The notes beneath the pieces were generated by a model. The model made no database searches, had not been told where the DNA came from, and saw only the letters and a program-made list of their open reading frames with translations. Below, one piece after another: positions 18,301 to 29,013 of a stretch of DNA of 64,000 nt. Numbering within the stretch: the stretch's first letter is position 1; each line of letters starts with the position of its first letter. A program made the position numbers and the translations under genes. This DNA is from an uncultured Prevotella sp. (GTDB taxonomy: Bacteria > Bacteroidota > Bacteroidia > Bacteroidales > Bacteroidaceae): positions 1 to 64,000 of the forward strand of contig URCI01000006.1 of NCBI GenBank assembly GCA_900546345.1, written 5' to 3'.

Positions 18301-18834
18301 CTGGTTGCTCTCGCAGTAGTGCACGGTCATCGGCGTCACGGCCCCTTCCTCGTCGACAAGGACAGAGATGGTGTCGCTGTCCCAGGAGCGCACGAGGCAC
18401 CGTTTGTTGGGCGCATTGACGTGAAGATGTTCCTGCCGGACCTGCAAGTCACGGGGCAGTCGGGCAGAGAGCGAAGCCGGTATGTCGGTATGGAGCACGC
18501 GGCTGACAAAGGCAGCCAGGGCACGGGCGTCGTGCAACAGGTTGTCCTTTGACAACGGACGGCTCTGATTGGAGTGACGTCGCATCTGTCTGACAGCATT
18601 GGCCTCGTCTGTCGTTATGTGATGTTGCCGGAGCAGCGTCTCGACCTGTGCGTTGAGATCACCAAAGCCATAGCGCGTTTCCTTCAGCCCTTCGGCACAG
18701 ACGAGCACAAGCGTCTCGTGCATGAGCTTGTTGGCCGTGGCACTGCCTTGCAGATCCAGCACAGCTGTGATGCGCTGAAAGAATTCTTTTGCAAGAGGGG
18801 TTGCGGTGGAGTGTGGTGTGCGAGGAGAGGGCAT
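15310..18834 (-). CDS. Dna2-like nuclease-helicase (SF1, RecB-type nuclease domain)
   Basis: Starting at ATG 18834, which overlaps the ogt stop as TAATG, the product is 1174 aa. An N-terminal region precedes a PD-(D/E)XK-like segment, GIQGRVDLMTTDLELLVEQK, with Asp and Glu-x-Lys near residues 345-358. The C-terminal half is a superfamily 1 helicase of the Upf1/Dna2 group: Walker A in GPPGTGKTSMALRF (about 722), motif II IIDESSQILEPN, motif III ILIGDYKQLPAVV, motif V/VI SIDTVERYQGSQRDVII and LNVALTRARRQL. The domain order matches eukaryotic Dna2 and its bacterial relatives, which trim flaps and process DNA ends. Coupling with a DNA alkylation repair gene supports a repair role. A four-Cys iron-sulfur motif was not identified. 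Confidence 0.84.
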   Translation of the reverse strand: MPSPRTPHSTATPLAKEFFQRITAVLDLQGSATANKLMHETLVLVCAEGLKETRYGFGDLNAQVETLLRQHHITTDEANAVRQMRRHSNQSRPLSKDNLLHDARALAAFVSRVLHTDIPASLSARLPRDLQVRQEHLHVNAPNKRCLVRSWDSDTISVLVDEEGAVTPMTVHYCESNQFANMGYLTSILKENMHLNLLDCQVEEKDIFPRIIIVEPDFLLDISTIASCFMEYGHSPLLYLVSRMRPKANTQPILLGNFAGSALDDIINNPDFSASQTLRDNFREKALEYSTCTDFDARKFKEDAAMQIQNLQQAVAELRRHFNMDRAILEPSFVCEQLGIQGRVDLMTTDLELLVEQKSGRNMLIERPDTAGNGIKAVEKHYVQLLLYYGILYYNFHATRTDIRLLYSKYALPGGLLSVTRLMKLYYEAIRFRNEAVAQEFRIAEQGFAPYLPLLTADNLNVAGRCDFFYNNFLYPQLNALLQPLQFLSPLEKAYFCRMMQFVIKENLLSKVGVVEGTGNCVASLWNMPLAEKKETGNIYTGLQIISKEKSHDYNGYDRITLAVPDQGEDFLPNFRRGDMVYLYAYPEGEEPDVRKALLFKGGLEDIHSDRITILLTDGQQNADIFNHLPYRRTLREGESIRKADKPFLWCVEHGSSDAGGSAAIGALYELITSTPDRKALLLGQRAPQADKSLELSRSYLPDVDAMLTRAKQAQDFFLLVGPPGTGKTSMALRFMVEEALHAPSPSEQQADLLLMAYTNRAVDEICGMLVKAGIPFMRIGSELSCDPQYQPYLLQNQIGDHPRLSDMRAKLLSAHVVVGTTSMMQSRSYLFALKHFTLAIIDESSQILEPNIIGLLASHQGTEAAANKATAKTGAATSGCDIDKFILIGDYKQLPAVVQQNDESAAITEPELQAIGLTSCKNSLFERLIRQELRAGRTDFIGTLHHQGRMHPEIADFPGKAFYTEENISPVPLPHQQETSLNYLSPALDSLDELLKAHRCLFFASADCRQPEISDKVNSYEARLVALLSQRIRRFYGQDFDADTTLGVIVPYRNQIAMIRKELEKLGDPLLERISIDTVERYQGSQRDVIIYSFTIQQRYQLDFLTANSFDENGRIVDRKLNVALTRARRQLLLTGHPDTLQQSPLFSRLMEYFKERNEYISTDFLSNCVKKD

Positions 18835-19343
18835 TATTGATTTCTTTCGTTGAGCGTCTTTTTTTCCCAATCGAGCAGTTGCTGCTTGAGTTCCTTTCCC
18901 CAGTGGTATTCTCCCGTTGTTCCGTCGCTGTGGATGATGCGGTGACAGGGGATGAGCATGGCGATGGGGTTTTGCGCAATGGCTGTGGCGACCGCCCGCA
19001 CAGCCTTTGGCTCGCCAATGCCTTTGGCAATGTCGAGATAAGTAGCGGTGTGTCCAAAAGGCACCTTCTGCACCTCGTTCCAGACACGCAACTGGAAGTC
19101 GGTGCCTTTGATATCGAGTTTCAGCGGATGATCATAGCCTTCGAAGATGACCCGCTCCACGGTCTGCGCCATGGTGTCGTTTTGCGTTGTGGGCGTGTAG
19201 ACACCCCAACGCTTGGCCAACTGGTGAATGGTCTCCAGACGGTTATAGTCCAGAAACTGCAAATCACAGATTCCCTCCCATGTGCGCGCCACGATGAGAT
19301 GGCCGAAGGGGGAATCGCTAAATCCATAAACGATCTGTCTCAT
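18834..19343 (-). CDS. ogt: Methylated-DNA--protein-cysteine methyltransferase
   Basis: A 169-aa suicide enzyme that transfers the O6-alkyl group of guanine to its own cysteine. The active-site motif IPCHRII, the upstream AVATAIAQNPIA recognition helix and the trailing GEYHWGKELK are all present. I start at ATG 19343 (MRQIVYGFSD); the frame is open to 19439, but that part is a run of hydrophobic and Asn-rich residues from AT-rich DNA. A TAGATTTG box on the minus strand at 19350-19357 would give an almost leaderless message. The TAA stop overlaps the start of the nuclease-helicase gene, so the two are translationally coupled. Confidence 0.92.
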   Translation of the reverse strand: MRQIVYGFSDSPFGHLIVARTWEGICDLQFLDYNRLETIHQLAKRWGVYTPTTQNDTMAQTVERVIFEGYDHPLKLDIKGTDFQLRVWNEVQKVPFGHTATYLDIAKGIGEPKAVRAVATAIAQNPIAMLIPCHRIIHSDGTTGEYHWGKELKQQLLDWEKKTLNERNQ

Positions 19344-19419
19344 AATTTGCAAATCTACATAAAATAATAAGAAAACCAAAAGAAAAGATGTATTATTTTT
19401 ATTTCTAAAAAAATAATTG

Positions 19420-19427
19420 TATTTTTG
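19420..19427 (+). promoter_or_regulatory. -7 box of the beta-galactosidase gene
   Basis: TATTTTTG in a very AT-rich stretch; initiation would be near 19434, about 43 nt before the ATG. There is no TTG 20 nt upstream. Confidence 0.55.
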
Positions 19428-19458
19428 CACTTGTAACAAAACAAGACATCTATACTAA

Positions 19459-22680
<3,222 letters not shown>

Positions 22681-22810
22681 TCCGATGTCCGTCGCGTAGA
22701 CATACGCTCAAGAATTTGTTTTTACGAACATAGCATCTTATATTTAACTTGTCTCTCTTCCTTCTTCCGGCATATCCGGGAGGAGGAGGAAGACTCAACA
22801 ATCATTACTT

Positions 22811-24772
22811 ATGAACCATACTACTAAAATGTTTTTCTCGCTGGCCCTTGGCTTGCTCTCCGTCACGGGAGTATCGGCGCAGCGACAGTTGACAATCAAT
22901 GCCAAGCCGGGGGCTCCCATTCAGCCCACGATGTACGGCATCTTCTTCGAAGACATCAACTTCGGAGCTGATGGCGGACTCTATGCTGAGATGGTGGAAA
23001 ACCGCAGCTTTGAGTTCCCGCAGCGGCTGATGGGCTGGAACACCTTCGGCAATGTCACCGTCAGCGATGTGAAACCGGCCTTTGACCGCAATCCTCACTA
23101 TGTGGTTTTGGAGAGTGCCGGACACGACCAGAAGTTCTCCGGACTGGAGAACCGGGGCTTTTTCGGCATGGGACTGAAGAAAGGTATGACTTACAACTTC
23201 TCGGTCTATGCCCGTCTGCATGACTTGCAGGGCAAGGAAGCCAAGATCCGTGTGGAGCTCGTCGACGATCAGGACAAGCCGATCGACAAGCAGGAGATCA
23301 CCATCACCAATAACAAATGGGCAAAGAAAACCGTGACGCTCACCTCCAACAAAACGGTGGAGAAGGGACTCATGCGCGTCTTTTTGGAGAGTGCCGACGG
23401 CGTGGATCTCGATCATGTCAGTTTGTTCCCCGCTGACAATTGGCATGGACTGCGTGCTGATCTCGTGAAGGACCTGGAAGATCTCCATCCCGGTATCTTC
23501 CGCTTCCCCGGCGGATGTATCGTGGAAGGTACCGATCTGGCTACACGCTATCAGTGGAAGAACAGTGTCGGACCGGCAGAGAACCGTCCCCTCAATGAGA
23601 ACCGCTGGAACTATACTTTCCCGCATCGGCTCTATCCCAACTATTATCAGACCTACGGCCTTGGCTTCTACGAGTTCTTCCTGCTGTCGGAGAAGATCGG
23701 CGCTGAGCCGTTGCCAGTGCTGAGCTGTGGCCTTGCCTGCCAGTTCCAAAACAAGGATACTGATAAGAACGCGCACGTAGCTGTCGACGACCTGCAGTCG
23801 TATATCGACGATGCCCTCGACTTGATCGAGTTTGCCAATGGTGCCACGACAACCAAATGGGGTAAGCTGCGCGCAGAGATGGGGCACCCCAAACCGTTTA
23901 ACCTCAAGCAGATCGGTATCGGCAATGAGCAGTGGGGACCACTCTATCCCGAGCGTCTGAAGAAGTTTGTGGAGCAGATACGCGCCAAATATCCTAATAT
24001 CAAGATCTGCGGAACCTCCGGTCCGTCTGCCAGCGGCAAGGACTTTGACTATGGCTGGGAGCAGATGCGCAAGTTAGGAGTGGATCTTGTCGATGAGCAC
24101 TATTACATGGCTCCAGACTGGTTCTTGAAGAATGCAGGCCGCTACGATAACTATTCGCGCAAAGGCCCGAAGGTCTTCGCCGGAGAATATGCTGCGCATG
24201 TCAAAGGACTGGATAACCAGCCTACTGTGGCTATGAACAATTTCGAGGCTGCACTGTCTGAAGCTGCTTTCATGACAGGTTTGGAGCGTAACGCCGATGT
24301 GGTGTACCAGGCTACTTATGCTCCACTCTTTGCTCATGTGGAAGGCTGGCAGTGGCGTCCCGACCTTATCTGGTTTGACAATCTGCGCTCGGTACGCTCG
24401 GTCAACTGGTATGTGCAGATGCTCTATGGAACCAACAAAGGCACGAATATGGTGAAACTCACTGAGGACGGAAAGCCCGTCGAGGGTAAAGACGGCCTCT
24501 ATGCCAGTGCTGTTTGGGACCAGCCGATGAAGAGATACGTTGTGAAGATGGTCAACACCGGCGACCAACCACAGCAGGTCACCCTTTCTTTCCGTGGCGC
24601 TAAGATCTATGGTCCGGCAAAGGTTACCACACTCCATGCCGACGATCCGAAAGCTGTCAACACTCTCGATAAGCCAGACAACGTGGTGCCGCAAAAGAGT
24701 ACGGTGGAGGTCAGCGGTAACAGCTGTACCGTGACACTCCCGGCAAAGACCTTCGCTGTGTATAAGTTCTAA
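22811..24772 (+). CDS. Secreted GH51 alpha-L-arabinofuranosidase
   Basis: 653 aa with a signal peptide (about residues 1-24, ending VSAQ). GH51 features: YGIFFEDINFGADGGLYAEM at the barrel start, FRFPGGCIVEGT, the acid/base Glu in IGIGNEQWGP, the nucleophile Glu in KVFAGEYAAH, and a C-terminal beta-sandwich. A carbohydrate-binding module-like segment (about 95-200, FSVYARLHDLQGK) is inserted before the barrel, as in the longer Bacteroidetes and eukaryotic GH51 enzymes. It removes arabinofuranose from arabinan, arabinoxylan or arabinogalactan. With the GH2 enzyme upstream, arabinogalactan side chains are a reasonable shared substrate. A purine-rich stretch at 22778-22792 lies 18 bp before the ATG. 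Confidence 0.92.
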   Translation: MNHTTKMFFSLALGLLSVTGVSAQRQLTINAKPGAPIQPTMYGIFFEDINFGADGGLYAEMVENRSFEFPQRLMGWNTFGNVTVSDVKPAFDRNPHYVVLESAGHDQKFSGLENRGFFGMGLKKGMTYNFSVYARLHDLQGKEAKIRVELVDDQDKPIDKQEITITNNKWAKKTVTLTSNKTVEKGLMRVFLESADGVDLDHVSLFPADNWHGLRADLVKDLEDLHPGIFRFPGGCIVEGTDLATRYQWKNSVGPAENRPLNENRWNYTFPHRLYPNYYQTYGLGFYEFFLLSEKIGAEPLPVLSCGLACQFQNKDTDKNAHVAVDDLQSYIDDALDLIEFANGATTTKWGKLRAEMGHPKPFNLKQIGIGNEQWGPLYPERLKKFVEQIRAKYPNIKICGTSGPSASGKDFDYGWEQMRKLGVDLVDEHYYMAPDWFLKNAGRYDNYSRKGPKVFAGEYAAHVKGLDNQPTVAMNNFEAALSEAAFMTGLERNADVVYQATYAPLFAHVEGWQWRPDLIWFDNLRSVRSVNWYVQMLYGTNKGTNMVKLTEDGKPVEGKDGLYASAVWDQPMKRYVVKMVNTGDQPQQVTLSFRGAKIYGPAKVTTLHADDPKAVNTLDKPDNVVPQKSTVEVSGNSCTVTLPAKTFAVYKF

Positions 24773-24784
24773 CTTTGCCTACAT

Positions 24785-24826
24785 AAAAAAGCATGATGAA
24801 CACCTCGGTTCATCATGCTTTTTTTT
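24785..24826. terminator. Bidirectional terminator
   Basis: A-run, perfect 12-bp stem AGCATGATGAAC / GTTCATCATGCT with loop ACCTCG, and a T-run of eight. It separates the convergent GH51 gene and the membrane-protein gene at 24848. Confidence 0.95.
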
Positions 24827-24847
24827 ATGTTGTTTGTGTATCGTGGC

Positions 24848-25375
24848 CTATGAGGGCTGTTTTCTCTCAAGTGAATCCTTTATGGAATGATAGACGCGTG
24901 CAGCGGCCTCTGTGGCCATCTGTCCGTCGTATCCAGCATTGAGGCGAAGGGTGCCAATCAACTTGTCACGGGTGTTGATAAGTATCTGATAGGGCCCCGT
25001 CGTGTAGGGAGTGGCTGAGTTTTTCGCCGATACGCCCGTGATGGCTTCGAAAGGAATGCGTCTGCCGCTGGCGACGAGGAAGCCTTGCGAGGGATAGAGG
25101 AGGATCACGCCGACGGGCTCGTTGGCGCGGCTGGCATCGATGATGATGGCATCTTCCGGTTCACCGTATTCGCTGACAACCGCCTCCATGGGCATCTTGT
25201 CGCTCGGGTCACCATCGATCAGCCATTGTGCTTTCTTGTTGTGTTTATACATCAGCAGGACGAGGCCGTAGATGAGCAGTAGTATTAAGGCTGCAGGCCA
25301 CCAGCCGCACAAGAGCAATATGAGAGCGACGAGGGCGTAGATGATGAATCCTAGGATGTTGTTTCTTCTTTCCAT
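24848..25375 (-). CDS. Hypothetical membrane protein with a cytosolic beta-rich domain
   Basis: I do not recognise this 175-aa protein. Residues 8-45 form two closely spaced hydrophobic segments (IIYALVALILLLCGWWPA and LILLLIYGLVLLMYKHNKK), placing the rest on the cytoplasmic side by the positive-inside rule. The remainder (50-165) looks like a PH-like or DUF-type beta domain: GVILLYPSQGFLVASGRRIPF and GPYQILINTRDKLIGTLRL. Such membrane-anchored PH-like domains are common but functionally undefined. It is the last gene after the HTH-cupin/acyl-CoA-synthetase/hydrolase series, with a 48-bp gap containing imperfect GGATGTTG repeats. Confidence 0.6.
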   Translation of the reverse strand: MERRNNILGFIIYALVALILLLCGWWPAALILLLIYGLVLLMYKHNKKAQWLIDGDPSDKMPMEAVVSEYGEPEDAIIIDASRANEPVGVILLYPSQGFLVASGRRIPFEAITGVSAKNSATPYTTGPYQILINTRDKLIGTLRLNAGYDGQMATEAAARVYHSIKDSLERKQPS

Positions 25376-25423
25376 AGCTGGGATGTTGAGGGTGAAGGGT
25401 TGGATGTTGGTGAGTGAACGATG

Positions 25424-26440
25424 TTACTGCCCACCGAGCCGCTCGAAATAGGTGATGATCTCGTCCCATGTCTTGAACTCATCACTGCCAAGCTGAATGC
25501 CCGTACCCATGAAATTGTCGTCGGGGAGCATGTCGATGAAGTAATCGCCATAGAGCAATGACTTTTGGTTGGCATAGATGACGTGGTCGTGAGCTGGCGT
25601 GGAGAGATATTGCTCCACCCATGCGGCTGTGTCGGACAAGTGCTGATGGTCGTTGGTGGGAGCCGTGGCGACGATGTAGACTTGGTAATTCTCGATGAGC
25701 ATCCGGTAGGCTTTCACCAGACTTGCTTTGGGTTTGCCGTAGCCGTCGACCAAAGCCGAGAAGTCGATGTAGACGATGGGACGCTCACGTCCTTCCTGTT
25801 TGTCGTCGATCCAGCGGATGACTGGGACCACGCCATTGAGGAAGCTCTTGTCGTCCATGCGGTGCTCGCCATGGAAGTGAGCGGCTTGGGGATAGTGGCT
25901 GCGGTAGAGATCAAAGGTGTGGACCACCGGATCCTCGTCGCCGAAGAGCCCCCATACTCGGCTCTGCTCCTCTTTTTTCTGCTTCTCGTCCATGGCTTCC
26001 AACTCCACGAAGCACTGATCGGTCAGCTCCTTATACTCTTTTTCAAGAGCTTTGGTGACGATAAACTCCGTCTCTCCGTCCTGCCGAGGATTCTGCCAGG
26101 TTTGCTTTCCGGTCATGCCATGTTCCTTCATGGTCTGTGCCATCTGGAAAGCGGGATTGACCAGGATACGGTCAAAGCCATAGAGCAGTTCGGTGTACAT
26201 GCCGCCCATCGACGTGCCAATGATCAGGTCGGGCTTCTCTTCCTCAGCTTTCTGACGCAAGAGTGCCAGTCCATCGGCAGGGTGGAGGGGGATGTCGTAG
26301 GCTACCACAGTGGTGTTGGGGAAGGTCTGGCGGATCAGCTTCACCGTGCCGGACGAGGCGGCGGAGCCGAAGCCGTGGTTGTACATGATCTTTTTCCCCT
26401 TCATCAATTCAGGGAACTGCTTGATATATTCGTTTTCCAT
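25424..26440 (-). CDS. YcfP-like alpha/beta hydrolase fused to a 5'-nucleotidase-like HAD domain
   Basis: The start at 26440 (MENEYIKQFPEL) lies 7 bp after the upstream stop; the frame continues to 26608 but overlaps the preceding gene. The 338-aa protein joins two parts. Residues 1-195 resemble small esterases of the YqiA/YcfP group, with the nucleophile elbow GTSMGG and late GEHRM that could carry the His. Residues 205-338 resemble the deoxynucleotidase (NT5C) branch of the HAD fold: IVYIDFSALVDGYGKP, VYIVATAPTND, and YGDYFIDMLPDDN. The HAD nucleophile Asp is kept, but the second Asp of the normal D-x-D pair is Ser. Substrates of both halves are unknown. Confidence 0.68.
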   Translation of the reverse strand: MENEYIKQFPELMKGKKIMYNHGFGSAASSGTVKLIRQTFPNTTVVAYDIPLHPADGLALLRQKAEEEKPDLIIGTSMGGMYTELLYGFDRILVNPAFQMAQTMKEHGMTGKQTWQNPRQDGETEFIVTKALEKEYKELTDQCFVELEAMDEKQKKEEQSRVWGLFGDEDPVVHTFDLYRSHYPQAAHFHGEHRMDDKSFLNGVVPVIRWIDDKQEGRERPIVYIDFSALVDGYGKPKASLVKAYRMLIENYQVYIVATAPTNDHQHLSDTAAWVEQYLSTPAHDHVIYANQKSLLYGDYFIDMLPDDNFMGTGIQLGSDEFKTWDEIITYFERLGGQ

Positions 26441-26447
26441 GATCGTC

Positions 26448-28139
26448 TTATTTCTTTTCCTGATATTTCTCTTCGTCGTTTTCGCGAATTTCCACACGCC
26501 GGATCTTACCGGAAATCGTCTTGGGCAGTTCATCGACAAACTCGATGACACGTGGATATTTATAAGGCGCAGTCTCGTGTTTGACATGGTTTTGCAGTTC
26601 CTTGACAAGGTCCGGTCCGGCTTTGGCTTTGTATTCCTGACTCAGTACGACCGTCGCTTTGACTACCATGCCACGGATGGGATCGGGAACGCCCGTCACG
26701 GCACACTCCACAACAGCGGGATGGGTCATCAGCGCATTCTCCACTTCGAAGGGGCCGATGCGGTAGCCGCTGCTCTTGATGACGTCGTCGGTGCGGCCGA
26801 CAAACCAGTAATAGCCCTCTTCGTCGCGCCACGCCATGTCGCCTGTGTGGTAGATGCCGTCGTGCCAGGCCTCTTTGGTCTTCTCGGGATCGCGGTAATA
26901 GCCTTTGAACAGACCGATAGGCTTCTCGTCGCCGATACGTATGCAGATCTCGCCTTTCTCACCGTCTTCGCAATCTGTGCCATCGGGACGGAGCAGACAC
27001 ACATCGTACTGTGGGTTGGGTTTGCCCATGCTGCCGGGTTTCGGCTTGATCCAAGGGAAGGTGCCAAGTGTCATCGTTGTCTCTGTCTGCCCGAAGCCCT
27101 CATAGATGTGAATGCCCGTGCGCTGATAGAAAGTCTCTTCAACAGAGGGGTTCATGGCTTCGCCGGCGGTGGTACAGTACTCCAGACTGCTAAGGTCGTA
27201 TTTGGAGAAGTCTTCAAGGATCATAAAGCGGTAGATCGTCGGAGGCGCACAGAATGAGGTAATACGATATTTCTCGATCTGCCGCAGGATCTTTTCGGCC
27301 GTGAACTTCTCATGGTCGAAGACGAAGACTGTGGCACCGGCAAACCACTGTCCATAGAGCTTGCCCCATACGGCCTTGCCCCATCCGGTGTCGGCCACGG
27401 TGAGATGGACACTGTTCTCGTTGAGGTTGTGCCAGAAACATCCTGTCGTGAGATGCCCCATAGCATAAAGGAAGTCGTGGGCCACCATCTTCGGCTCACC
27501 GCTGGTGCCGCTGGTGAAATACATCAGCATGGTGTCTTCATTGGTATTGACAAATTCCGGCCGACGGAAATGCGGGGCTTCTGCCCATTCCTTGCGCCAG
27601 TCATGGAAGCCTGATGGAACTGGCTGGTCTTGTTGTGCCAGAGAGTTGACAGCCACGAGTTGCTTGACGGTGGGACTTTCTGCCAAGGCTTCTTTGACCT
27701 GTGTTGTGACGTAGGTGTCGTTGCAGCAGACGATGGCCTTGACACTGGCCCGGTTGTTGCGGTAGATGATGTCACCCTTGGTGAGCATGTGTGTGGCAGG
27801 AATGGCAATGGCTCCAAGCTTGCACAAGGCCATCATGCTCAGCCACCACTGGTAATGACGCTTGAGAATGAGCATGACTTTGTCGCCATGTACGATACCA
27901 AGTTGCTGGAAATAAGCTGCTGTCTGATCGGTCTGCTCCTTGAATTGACGGAAGGTGGTTCGCACCTCCTCACCGCGCTCACTGGTCCATAACAGGCAGA
28001 CTTTATTGGGCTTGAGTCGTGCCCACTCGTCCATGACGTCGTAGGCAAAGTTGAAATTCTCTGGAATAATAAACTGAAGGTGATCCTTGAAATCTTGTTC
28101 TGACGTGAAATGCGTTTGAGTAAGGAATCTTTCTATCAT
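26448..28139 (-). CDS. AMP-forming acyl-CoA synthetase
   Basis: A 563-aa cytosolic adenylate-forming enzyme that activates a carboxylic acid as acyl-AMP and then acyl-CoA. The P-loop motif YFTSGTSGEPKMVAH, the A5 motif YEGFGQTETT, YHTGDMAWRDEEGYYWFVGR (A7/A8 hinge) and the C-terminal catalytic Lys in ELPKTISGKIRRVEI are complete. It is closest in appearance to medium-chain or acetyl-CoA-synthetase-like ligases found in Bacteroidales beside an HTH-cupin gene. The acyl substrate is not predictable. It starts 52 bp after the HTH-cupin gene, and the next gene follows 7 bp downstream, so one operon is likely. Confidence 0.9.
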   Translation of the reverse strand: MIERFLTQTHFTSEQDFKDHLQFIIPENFNFAYDVMDEWARLKPNKVCLLWTSERGEEVRTTFRQFKEQTDQTAAYFQQLGIVHGDKVMLILKRHYQWWLSMMALCKLGAIAIPATHMLTKGDIIYRNNRASVKAIVCCNDTYVTTQVKEALAESPTVKQLVAVNSLAQQDQPVPSGFHDWRKEWAEAPHFRRPEFVNTNEDTMLMYFTSGTSGEPKMVAHDFLYAMGHLTTGCFWHNLNENSVHLTVADTGWGKAVWGKLYGQWFAGATVFVFDHEKFTAEKILRQIEKYRITSFCAPPTIYRFMILEDFSKYDLSSLEYCTTAGEAMNPSVEETFYQRTGIHIYEGFGQTETTMTLGTFPWIKPKPGSMGKPNPQYDVCLLRPDGTDCEDGEKGEICIRIGDEKPIGLFKGYYRDPEKTKEAWHDGIYHTGDMAWRDEEGYYWFVGRTDDVIKSSGYRIGPFEVENALMTHPAVVECAVTGVPDPIRGMVVKATVVLSQEYKAKAGPDLVKELQNHVKHETAPYKYPRVIEFVDELPKTISGKIRRVEIRENDEEKYQEKK

Positions 28140-28191
28140 GATAGCGAATGAATGATAACTTTAAACCGAGGGAGTGTCTCAGAAAGAAGGG

Positions 28192-28746
28192 TCAGATGAT
28201 GATGCTGATGAAAGAAGCGGGTTCGCCTCCTAAGGCACGCATGCAGTGGGGATGACGGCTGTCGAAATAGATGCTGTCACCTGCATTGAGTACGAGAACC
28301 TTGGCATCGATGGTGAGCTCCAGCGTTCCGTCGATGATGAAGTCAAACTCTTGTCCGTCATGTGTGTTCTTGTTGTGATTGCGTCCATCGGGCAGTGGAT
28401 CGACAGTGACAAAGAACGGATCGATCTTTCTGCCGCGGAAACCTGCAGCAAGCGCTTGGTATCGATAGTCATTTCCACGGTCGATCTCCTGTCCCTGGCC
28501 AGCGCGAGTGATGAAGTAACTGCTCATGCGTGGCTCCTCCCCAAAGAGCAGAACATCGAGATCGATGCCATAGCGTTTGGAGATCTTGCTCAGACGGTAG
28601 ACAGAAGGATCGGCCTCACCGGACTCGATCTTCTCGTAATGCTCCAAGGAGATACCGCAGAGGTCGGCGATCTCCTGAGCCGGAATATTCAGAACTTCGC
28701 GTAAGCCTTTTAATCGCTCACCGATCTGTTTTATTGTTTCTTCCAT
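28192..28746 (-). CDS. XRE-family regulator with a cupin domain
   Basis: 184 aa: an N-terminal XRE helix-turn-helix (about 8-62, IPAQEIADLCGISLEHYEKI) and a C-terminal cupin (about 105-184, THDGQEFDFIIDGTLELTID and GDSIYFDSRHPHCMRAL). The cupin keeps His residues able to bind a metal or a small acid. Regulators of this architecture sense small metabolites and usually control the gene next door; here that would be the acyl-CoA synthetase operon it heads. The effector is unknown. Confidence 0.9.
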   Translation of the reverse strand: MEETIKQIGERLKGLREVLNIPAQEIADLCGISLEHYEKIESGEADPSVYRLSKISKRYGIDLDVLLFGEEPRMSSYFITRAGQGQEIDRGNDYRYQALAAGFRGRKIDPFFVTVDPLPDGRNHNKNTHDGQEFDFIIDGTLELTIDAKVLVLNAGDSIYFDSRHPHCMRALGGEPASFISIII

Positions 28747-28770
28747 GATAACTCTCGTTTTTTGTTAGTC

Positions 28771-28778
28771 CAAAAGTA
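28771..28778 (-). promoter_or_regulatory. -7 box of the HTH-cupin operon
   Basis: Minus strand TACTTTTG, predicting a start near 28764 and an 18-nt leader. No TTG lies 20 nt upstream. Confidence 0.6.
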
Positions 28779-28926
28779 CAAAAAACTTAGCAAAATAAGG
28801 TCATCTCTTTCATATTTCTTTTTCAGACTGCAAATAAAGCATAATTTGTTGCGCACAATGATAGAAGGTGTGCAAAGTGCTTTGCACAATAGAGATAGGT
28901 TTGTGCAGAACTGCTCAACAAGTCAT

Positions 28927-28961
28927 AAAAAAAGCCCGAAGTACTTCACGCACTTCGGACT
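28927..28961 (-). terminator. Terminator of the ribosomal protein/EF-Ts operon
   Basis: Minus strand: AGTCCGAAGT and ACTTCGGGCT pair with one G-U, then seven T residues. It lies 53 bp beyond the tsf stop. The 28779-28926 interval holds no recognisable gene. Confidence 0.88.
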
Positions 28962-29013
28962 TCGGAATGATAATGTATGTATAATTAAATTGCTATGGGC
29001 AAATTATACGGGC

